In this document: one piece after another, positions 1-5,158 of the stretch
Numbering within the stretch: the stretch's first letter is position 1
Layout: the number at the start of each line of letters is the position of its first letter
Notes under the pieces: model-generated
Databases searched by the model: none
What the model saw: the letters and a program-made list of their open reading frames with translations, nothing else
Told to the model about the DNA's origin: nothing
Assembly: GCA_025997455.1 (NCBI GenBank)
Contig: BNUP01000036.1
Location: 1-18,710, forward strand
Origin: Fibrobacterales bacterium
GTDB lineage: Bacteria; Fibrobacterota; Fibrobacteria; Fibrobacterales; Fibrobacteraceae
Direction: 5' to 3'
Length of the DNA: 18,710 nucleotides
Translations under genes and position numbers: made by a program

Positions 1-1
1 T

Positions 2-193
2 ATCCGAAATATTTTTTACTCAGGCTATTTGCCAGATTGCTGTCTAAATTGCGGACTTATAGAAGGAGGAAGCTTGAAGTATCTAAAAATTGATATTACA
101 TATGATTTTTATCAAGAATCTGAATACATGAAAATTCGCAAACAAAAGATACAAAAATTACTAAGCAGTTCTATCATGGATGAAGGTGAATAG
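2..193 (+). CDS. 3' end of an unrecognised protein (5' truncated by window edge)
   Basis: An open frame enters from the left edge at base 2 and ends at TAG 191-193, giving 63 visible residues. The visible part has a Cys cluster near its start (Pro-Asp-Cys-Cys-Leu-Asn-Cys) and a Lys-rich, probably helical C-terminus ending Met-Asp-Glu-Gly-Glu. I do not recognise the family. The next start codon follows the stop directly (TAG then ATG), so the two genes are almost certainly co-transcribed and perhaps translationally coupled. The Shine-Dalgarno-like AAGGTG for the next gene lies inside the last codons of this one. The AT-rich codon use matches the two following genes, so it probably belongs to the same glycan or natural-product type cluster. 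Function is unknown. Confidence 0.6.
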   Translation: MRNIFYSGYLPDCCLNCGLIEGGSLKYLKIDITYDFYQESEYMKIRKQKIQKLLSSSIMDEGE

Positions 194-994
194 ATGATAG
201 AACTTCAATATTTAGAGACACATGTTGCAGATCGATGTAACCTAAATTGCAAAGGTTGCTCGCATTTTTCTCCGATAGCTCAAAAAAACAGTTATTCAAT
301 TGATGAATTCAAGAAAGATATAGAAAGATTGGCTGAATTTATTGACGAAATAAAAATTTTTAGATTGTTAGGTGGAGAGCCGTTTATGACTTCTAATTTA
401 AAAGAGTATATTGTTTTATCCAGAAAATTTTATCCTACATCAGATTTGAGGATTGTCACAAACGGTTTGTTAATTCATAAAGCAGACTGTAATTTGATTG
501 AAACAATAAAAAAAAATAATGTTCAACTAGATATATCCTTATACCATCCTACATTAACAATAATTGATAAAATTCTTAAAACCTTAAAAAAAAATAACTT
601 GCGGTATAATCTTTTAGGACCTATTAAAAAATTTAGAAAACAAGTGTATTTTAGTGCCAATAGTAATATTATATCAACTTTTAAAAATTGTAAATTTAAA
701 AATTGCACTTTTTTGTATAAAGGCAATATTTCAGCCTGTCCGGCTCCATCATTATATTATTTATTAAATACTAAGTTCGGAACAAACTTTAATGGGGAGA
801 GTGATGTATTAAGTATACATTCGCCAAATGTTACAACAAAGCAAATTCTAGAATTTATTAATCGTCCTCTTGATGTATGTAAGTATTGCGGCGAATATTT
901 AGAGATTGATTGGGAACAAAGCACTGTTGCCAATATTTCAGATTGGTTAATTGATGCTCACCTATTTCCTCTGACGGACGATAAAAATGGGTAG
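194..994 (+). CDS. Radical SAM protein (SPASM-like, glycan/peptide-cluster type)
   Basis: 266 residues. A CxxxCxxC motif at C15, C19 and C22 is the classical site for the [4Fe-4S] cluster that cleaves S-adenosylmethionine. It is followed by GGEP at 60-63 and a Thr-Asn-Gly strand at 89-91, both usual in the radical SAM barrel. Further cysteines at 166, 171, 182, 229 and 232 suggest a C-terminal SPASM/twitch-like auxiliary cluster region, although the spacing is not canonical. The start ATG directly follows the upstream stop, with AAGGTG about 6 bases before it. A family 2 glycosyltransferase begins 3 bases after its stop. Family knowledge says such proteins modify peptides, sugars or other small substrates. 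The substrate cannot be read here. The gene is strongly AT-rich compared with the housekeeping genes downstream, which suggests horizontal acquisition. Confidence 0.85.
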   Translation: MIELQYLETHVADRCNLNCKGCSHFSPIAQKNSYSIDEFKKDIERLAEFIDEIKIFRLLGGEPFMTSNLKEYIVLSRKFYPTSDLRIVTNGLLIHKADCNLIETIKKNNVQLDISLYHPTLTIIDKILKTLKKNNLRYNLLGPIKKFRKQVYFSANSNIISTFKNCKFKNCTFLYKGNISACPAPSLYYLLNTKFGTNFNGESDVLSIHSPNVTTKQILEFINRPLDVCKYCGEYLEIDWEQSTVANISDWLIDAHLFPLTDDKNG

Positions 995-997
995 ACA

Positions 998-1858
998 ATG
1001 AAAATATCTGTAGTAATACCCGTATTAAATGAAGAAAAGTATATAGAACAATGTATACAGTCAATACTCAATAATACTGTATTGCCAATGGAAATTTTAA
1101 TATGTGATGGTGGTTCTATTGATAAAACAAAAGAAATAGCAAAGGAGTTCTCATTAGTTACTATTCTCGATAATATTGACAAAACAGCAGCTTCCGGTAG
1201 AAATATTGGTATAAAGCACGCAAGTGGTAATATTATTGCTTTTACCGATGGAGATTGTTATGTAGATAAAAATTGGATCGAGCAAATGATAGTGAACTTT
1301 ACAGAAAGAAGTATTGACGGATTACGCGGTAAAATTATTCCTGCCGCACCGGAAAATAAATATGAAGATTTTTGGAATGATTTGGCTTGGAATGTTTTGA
1401 TGAATTTTGGCGACAAACCACATACGATTTTAACAAAAAATATTAGGCATTGTTTAGTAACAGCAAACTGTGCATACAAGAGAGAAGTATTGCATAATCT
1501 GAATGGATTTGATGCTTGGTTTGGAAATAATGCTGAAGATACAGATTTGTCATGGAGAGCTATTGATAAACAATTGTATCTTCATTATGACCCATCGGTA
1601 AAAGTAATTACTCATGGAGTTACTACTTTAAAAGGTATCAGAAAAAAAAGTTTTCGTAATGGTATTTCTAGCAGCAAGTTGCAAAAACGACACGGAACAA
1701 AAATAAATTTTGACCCCTTAATCTACAAACTTTGGTGGGTTAATTTTATAGGATTATTTAAAAGAACTCAAAACTCTGGCTTAAATTTGATGCAGCTTAC
1801 ATGGCACTTGTTTGGAAAATATTATGGAAGTATAAAAGCAAAAGTGGTAAATATTTAA
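998..1858 (+). CDS. Family 2 glycosyltransferase
   Basis: 286 residues. The N-terminus MKISVVIPVLNEEKYI is the first strand and helix of a GT-A fold. Cys-Asp-Gly-Gly-Ser at 36-40 and Thr-Asp-Gly-Asp at 83-86 (the metal/nucleotide-sugar binding DxD equivalent) follow. A Glu-Asp pair at 180-181 within Asn-Ala-Glu-Asp-Thr-Asp fits the catalytic-base region, followed by Leu-Ser-Trp-Arg. An Arg-Asn-Gly turn lies near 220. The C-terminal 70 residues are basic and aromatic with no clear transmembrane segment, so the enzyme is probably cytoplasmic or peripheral at the inner membrane. It probably transfers a sugar from a nucleotide donor onto a glycan or lipid carrier. It starts 3 bases after the radical SAM gene, consistent with an operon. 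Donor and acceptor are unknown. Confidence 0.9.
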   Translation: MKISVVIPVLNEEKYIEQCIQSILNNTVLPMEILICDGGSIDKTKEIAKEFSLVTILDNIDKTAASGRNIGIKHASGNIIAFTDGDCYVDKNWIEQMIVNFTERSIDGLRGKIIPAAPENKYEDFWNDLAWNVLMNFGDKPHTILTKNIRHCLVTANCAYKREVLHNLNGFDAWFGNNAEDTDLSWRAIDKQLYLHYDPSVKVITHGVTTLKGIRKKSFRNGISSSKLQKRHGTKINFDPLIYKLWWVNFIGLFKRTQNSGLNLMQLTWHLFGKYYGSIKAKVVNI

Positions 1859-2182
1859 ATAAACCAAGCATTAATGATGAAGTGTAATATGCATAGTTGA
1901 TAAGTTACTTACCATTGCACACTTTGGATAGGCAGAAAAGAAATAAATAAATTAGTCTGCCCAGTCGCCTGACGGCTTGGTGTATCGGATCAAGCAATGT
2001 AATTCTCTGGATTGCTTCGGGTTGCACCCTCGCTGGTGACGAGCCGCAATCGTCTAACGGCTTGATGTCCCGCCTATGCGGGAATGACAAGAGGAACGCT
2101 GGAATGACAATCCTACAAACAGGCGAATAATATTCGCCCCTACAATTCCCATTTCCCCACACCTTTTTCTACCTTCCCGCAG
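1859..2182. repeat. Gene-free stretch made of degenerate dispersed repeats
   Basis: No convincing gene lies here. It contains two copies of a dispersed motif, AGTCGCCTGACGGCTTGGTG at 1963-1982 and a variant at 2047-2068 (ATCGTCTAACGGCTTGATGT); a third copy lies at 3948-3971. At about 2069-2090 is a small palindrome of the type CCCGCctatGCGGG followed by AATGACA, a type of interspersed repeat seen in many bacterial genomes. A REP-like hairpin lies at 2121-2143. The stretch separates the AT-rich glycosyltransferase block from the TRIC gene and probably marks an old junction. Confidence 0.6.
2121..2143 (-). repeat. REP-like hairpin with GTAG foot
   Basis: Read on the - strand this is GTAG followed by GGGCGAATATTATTCGCC, a perfect palindrome GGCGAATA-N-TATTCGCC with a 5' GTAG. 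The same layout (GTAGGGGCG, palindromic core, CGCC) occurs at 3806-3829 with a different core. A conserved GTRG tetranucleotide beside a short GC-rich hairpin is the published signature of REP elements moved by REP-associated tyrosine transposases. No such transposase lies in the window. Confidence 0.6.
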
Positions 2183-2791
2183 GTGATTTTGCTTGCACTT
2201 GATTTAATCGGGACATTCGCATTTGCGATTACGGGGGCGGTGAAAGCCGCGAAACGCGGTTTGGATTGGTTCGGGGCGATTGTGCTTGCACTTGCTACGG
2301 GCGTTGCAGGCGGAATTATGAGAGATGTGATGCTCGGAAATACGCCGCCTATAGCATTGCAAAAACCGATTTATGCGATAGTTTGCATTTCGGCGGCTGT
2401 TCTCATTATAGTTGCACAAAAAAAGATAATTTCAAAATGGATATTTGTTAAAATTGCCGATGCAGTCGGTTTGGGTGCTTTTACCGCGATAGGTGCAATT
2501 CATGCAGAAACTGCTGGTGCGGGCGGAGTTGCAATAGTGGCATTGGCGGTGCTCACCGCTGTGGGAGGCGGAATGTTGCGGGATATTTTTGCAGGTGAAG
2601 TTCCGCAAGTTCTCAAAACAGATTTTTATGCAACTGCAGCCTTGATTGGCGGTTTATTCTTTTGGACATTCGGATATATTACAGACGGCGATTTTCACAC
2701 GGTTAAGGTTGTGGGAACAATTGCGATTACGATTATTTTAAGGTTGTGGGCTATGAATAAAAAATTGAAGTTGCCCAAAATGCGAGGGTAA
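2183..2791 (+). CDS. TRIC-family cation channel / YadS-YicG-like membrane protein
   Basis: 202 residues, almost entirely hydrophobic, with about seven membrane segments. The protein is an internal duplication. The first half has Gly-Gly-Ile-Met-Arg-Asp at 43-48 and the second has Gly-Gly-Gly-Met-Leu-Arg-Asp at 128-134, the paired glycine-rich kinks and Arg-Asp signature of the bacterial TRIC (UPF0126) family. Bacterial TRIC proteins are trimeric K+-permeable channels; some relatives are proposed amino-acid transporters. The length is normal for the family. The start is GTG at 2183, chosen because the first predicted helix begins immediately after it; there is no clear Shine-Dalgarno sequence and the upstream DNA is pyrimidine-rich repeat. 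The last 54 bases overlap the convergent hydrolase gene on the other strand. Confidence 0.9.
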   Translation: MILLALDLIGTFAFAITGAVKAAKRGLDWFGAIVLALATGVAGGIMRDVMLGNTPPIALQKPIYAIVCISAAVLIIVAQKKIISKWIFVKIADAVGLGAFTAIGAIHAETAGAGGVAIVALAVLTAVGGGMLRDIFAGEVPQVLKTDFYATAALIGGLFFWTFGYITDGDFHTVKVVGTIAITIILRLWAMNKKLKLPKMRG

Positions 2792-3460
2792 ATAATGACC
2801 TTGTCCTTCAATTGTTTTTGATGAAATGCAATCGGGAAAAATCAGTTTTTGAGCGAGAGGAACAACTTTATCGAGTTCGGCAAATATTAACTCTACATTG
2901 CGAAATTCCGTGCCTTCGATGTTCGCATTAACGGAGGAAGAAAGGTTCGTAACAGCAGAAGACAACGGTGCAATTTGTTTTTCCAAATATGCCAAACCCG
3001 TTGCTAATTGTTCGGGTGTATAGCGGAGAGCATTTTCTACCCATCGCTCATTCTCATCACCTTTTGTACCCATTAACTCGGCGAAAAGCGACAACGCTTT
3101 TTCTGTTGCATTTGGAGTAGTCTCGTCTAAAATTGCATTTTTAGTTGCACGAAGTGCAGATACCGACCAACACCCTTTTGCACAAAAATCCGCTATGGGG
3201 CAAAGCAAAATCCATTTTTGTTCGGCTGACTTTTTATGCAGGTTTCGCAAGAGTGCAAGAGTTCCCATACTCCACCCCAAGACTATTTCGCTTTCGGCAA
3301 TTCGCGGATTGTTGTCCCAAAAGTCATCGGGGTTTGGAATAAGGTCAAAGTAGTCGATAAATCGATGGCTGAAATTCGGAAAAGCGGAGTAAATATCGTC
3401 TTCCCATAACGATATATCACTCGCCCAACCGCTTACCCACGCAATTTGATTTTTTAACAT
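2738..3460 (-). CDS. Alpha/beta hydrolase, BioH/BioG-like esterase candidate
   Basis: 240 residues from the ATG at 3460-3458. The nucleophile elbow Gly-Trp-Ser-Met-Gly places Ser64. The other triad members fit Asp197 in Glu-Leu-Asp-Lys-Val-Val-Pro and His222 in Gly-Gln-Gly-His-Tyr. The N-terminal Val-Ser-Gly-Trp strand is where an oxyanion-hole HGW motif sits in BioH-type pimeloyl-ACP methyl ester esterases, so a role in biotin precursor release is possible but unproven. A longer reading from TTG 3487 exists, but ATG 3460 is preferred: GGAGA lies 7 bases upstream, and the sequence upstream is a dispersed repeat. That repeat supplies the Shine-Dalgarno sequence, buried in its first hairpin. 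The 3' end overlaps the convergent TRIC gene by 54 bases. Confidence 0.8.
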   Translation of the reverse strand: MLKNQIAWVSGWASDISLWEDDIYSAFPNFSHRFIDYFDLIPNPDDFWDNNPRIAESEIVLGWSMGTLALLRNLHKKSAEQKWILLCPIADFCAKGCWSVSALRATKNAILDETTPNATEKALSLFAELMGTKGDENERWVENALRYTPEQLATGLAYLEKQIAPLSSAVTNLSSSVNANIEGTEFRNVELIFAELDKVVPLAQKLIFPDCISSKTIEGQGHYLPSHFGQLQFFIHSPQP

Positions 3461-3619
3461 ATAGTAATCTCCGAATAACTCCCCCAAAACTTTACCTCAT
3501 AAAACAAGGAGTTCTTCGGAGACGACGGCAACCACTTAAATTTGCATAAAAACACGGTTGCCAATGTCGCTTAGTAGGCTCTGACGACCTCTTAACGAGT
3601 TCTTCAGAGCCTACTATAG
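3460..3619 (+). repeat. Three-hairpin dispersed element, copy A
   Basis: A 160-bp element bounded by short terminal inverted repeats TATAGTA (3460-3466) and TACTATA (3613-3619). Hairpin 1 pairs 3468-3482 with 3508-3522 (15 bases, one mismatch). Hairpin 2 pairs CGAC+GGCAACC (3523-3533) with GGTTGCC (3556-3562) and GTCG (3566-3569), with a 3-base bulge. Hairpin 3 pairs 3575-3591 with 3597-3614, with an internal loop. Copies B, C and D share the layout. The outer end overlaps the start codon of the leftward hydrolase gene and supplies its ribosome-binding site. Confidence 0.85.
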
Positions 3620-3666
3620 TAAATGCTAAATTGTAATTCATATTCGGGTAATGTAGTTATTTTTTT

Positions 3667-3728
3667 TGTCAGAAGAACTCCTTATTTTATGAGATAAAGT
3701 TTGGGGGAGTTCTTCTGAGATTTCTTTA
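3667..3728 (-). repeat. Fragment E of the dispersed element (hairpin 1 only, inverted)
   Basis: The complement of this stretch matches hairpin 1 of copy B with only a few differences. Perfect 13-base arms pair 3669-3681 with 3706-3718, and the loop resembles that of copies A and B. The terminal inverted repeat is recognisable but decayed (GAGATTTCTTTA versus GAGATTACTATA). It lies 47 bases beyond copy A in the opposite orientation, so the pair forms a large inverted structure. Confidence 0.75.
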
Positions 3729-4044
3729 CGGTTAATACTCGTGTTCCCCGTGTTGGGAAACGAGGATGACAGTAAAGACAAAAAACGAGGGGAGAATGGT
3801 GGATGGTAGGGGCGGCATTTATGCCGCCCTTCCGTATGAGCGATCCAGCGTGGTCACCCGCCCTTTTTGCAATGGTGAATTTGCGTGAGGGATTTACAGC
3901 ATTTTTATAGCCTACTCATACATTCCTTGCTTTAAGTTAGGCTGTCGCAGTCGCCTAACGGCTTGGTGTATAGCGGTATTGTGCAAGCAATTTTAGCGGA
4001 TAGCCCGACCCGAAGGGGCACGCCCGATTTTCTACATTACCCGA
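3729..4044. repeat. Gene-free stretch upstream of hisE with REP-like and dispersed repeats
   Basis: No gene was found. It holds the REP-like hairpin 3806-3829, a dispersed motif at 3948-3971 nearly identical to the one at 1963, and the second arm of a 15-bp inverted repeat (4032-4046, partner 3643-3657) that runs into the hisE start codon. I saw no clear sigma-70 promoter for the his operon here, though one must lie in this stretch or just upstream. Confidence 0.5.
3806..3829 (+). repeat. REP-like hairpin with GTAG foot
   Basis: GTAG followed by GGGCGGCAT-TT-ATGCCGCCC, a perfect 9-bp stem with a 2-base centre. The layout is the same as at 2121-2143 but the core differs and remains self-complementary, so the two copies agree in structure rather than in sequence. 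Confidence 0.65.
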
Positions 4045-4305
4045 ATGACATTTGAAGAAATTTTTGCGTTGGTGAAGGAGCGTAAGGAAAAGATGCCTGA
4101 GGGCAAAAGCACTACGGAGTTGTTTAAGAAGGGGTCGCACGGAATCGGGAAAAAATTGGTGGAAGAGGCGGCGGAGAGTTGGCAGGCGGCTCGTTTTGAA
4201 GGGCAGGATGCTTTGTCGCTTGAACTTTCGCAGGTGCTTTATTATGTGGCGTGTATGATGGCGGAGAATAAACTTGAGTTGAAGGATGTTTATGCAAAAT
4301 TGTGA
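4045..4305 (+). CDS. hisE: Phosphoribosyl-ATP pyrophosphatase
   Basis: 86 residues, the normal size for a stand-alone HisE. It hydrolyses phosphoribosyl-ATP to phosphoribosyl-AMP, the second step of histidine synthesis, in the cytoplasm. It is an all-alpha MazG-like fold with Gly-Lys-Lys-Leu-Val-Glu-Glu-Ala-Ala-Glu at 35-44 and a second helix containing Leu-Glu-Leu-Ser-Gln-Val-Leu-Tyr-Tyr. Most HisE proteins have Glu-Ala-Ala-Asp-Leu-Leu-Tyr-His at that point; here the Asp is Gln, as I recall for actinobacterial HisE (Glu-Ile-Ser-Gln-Leu-Leu-Tyr). The C-terminus Asp-Val-Tyr-Ala-Lys-Leu also resembles that group. The ATG has no Shine-Dalgarno sequence and lies inside a 15-bp inverted repeat. 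hisG begins 7 bases after its stop. Confidence 0.92.
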   Translation: MTFEEIFALVKERKEKMPEGKSTTELFKKGSHGIGKKLVEEAAESWQAARFEGQDALSLELSQVLYYVACMMAENKLELKDVYAKL

Positions 4306-4312
4306 AAAGACG

Positions 4313-5158
4313 ATGATTAAAGTTGCAGTGCCGAATAAAGGAGTGTTGTCGGAGCCATCGCTCGATTTGCTGAAGGCGTGCGGGTATAAGGCGAATAAGG
4401 CGACTAAGTCGTTGTCTTCGATTGATAATGCGAATGGTATTGAGTTTTATTTTTTACGCCCGAATGATATTCCTATGTATGTGGGGCGCGGAATTATAGA
4501 TGCCGGAATTACGGGTATTGATTTTTGCGAGGAGTCGGATAGTCCTGCCGTGAAGGTGTTGGATTTGCCGTTTGGAACGAGTAAGCATTGTGCGGCTGTG
4601 CCCGATAAGAGTAAGTGGCAGTCGCTTTTGGATTTGCGGAATTTGAGAATTGCAACGAGTTTTCCAGGTATTGTGAAAAAATATTTTGGGGCATCTGCTA
4701 CACCCGAACTTGTGGTTTTGGAGGGTGCGGTTGAAATTTCAGTCGGTTTGGGAATTGCCGATGCGGTGGTTGATGTGGTTGAGACGGGAACAACTTTGAG
4801 TCAAGCGGGTTTGAGAATTTTGGGTGAGCCTCTTTTTAGGAGTAATGCCGCACTGTTTGCGCATCCCGACAGGCAAAACACTCCCGAAGTGCAAACTCTT
4901 ATCCGCAGAATTGAGGGGAAGTTAATGGCTATGGCGTATAAGATGGTGGAATATGATGTACCGTCTGCCCTGCTCGAAAAGGCGTGTGCTGTTACTCCGG
5001 GTTTTGAATCGCCAACGGTTGCTCCGCTGCAAAATAAGGATTGGTATTCGGTTAAGGCGATGGTGAAAAGCGAGAAGGTTAATTCGGTTATGGATGAACT
5101 CAGGGATTTGGGTTGCAAGGGAATTTTGCTCTTTACGATTGAAAGTGCGAGGGTGTAA
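4313..5158 (+). CDS. hisG: ATP phosphoribosyltransferase, long form
   Basis: 281 residues from ATG 4313. It joins ATP and PRPP in the first committed step of histidine synthesis and is the usual target of histidine feedback. The start fits the family N-terminus MIKVAVPNKGVLSEPS; in-frame ATGs at 4286 and 4292 would overlap hisE and add a non-conserved leader. The periplasmic-binding-like catalytic half includes Phe-Leu-Arg-Pro-Asn-Asp-Ile and Gly-Ile-Thr-Gly, then the PRPP-loop region Glu-Gly-Ala-Val-Glu-Ile-Ser and Asp-Val-Val-Glu-Thr-Gly-Thr-Thr. The extra 70-residue C-terminal domain ending Glu-Ser-Ala-Arg-Val marks the long, HisZ-independent, hexameric form. The hisE-hisG order and sequence both recall actinobacterial operons. 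The stop TAA is immediately followed by the lepA ATG. Confidence 0.95.
   Translation: MIKVAVPNKGVLSEPSLDLLKACGYKANKATKSLSSIDNANGIEFYFLRPNDIPMYVGRGIIDAGITGIDFCEESDSPAVKVLDLPFGTSKHCAAVPDKSKWQSLLDLRNLRIATSFPGIVKKYFGASATPELVVLEGAVEISVGLGIADAVVDVVETGTTLSQAGLRILGEPLFRSNAALFAHPDRQNTPEVQTLIRRIEGKLMAMAYKMVEYDVPSALLEKACAVTPGFESPTVAPLQNKDWYSVKAMVKSEKVNSVMDELRDLGCKGILLFTIESARV

Noticed and set aside
1859..2182. tRNA or other stable RNA in the spacer
   Set aside because: No cloverleaf, CCA end or anticodon-arm pattern could be traced; the palindromes are explained by repeats.
3461..3487. TTG start at 3487 for the alpha/beta hydrolase
   Set aside because: The added nine residues are encoded by the dispersed repeat, and ATG 3460 has a well-spaced GGAGA.
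4286..4312. Earlier ATGs (4286, 4292) for hisG
   Set aside because: They overlap hisE and add residues before the conserved family start MIKVAVPNKG.
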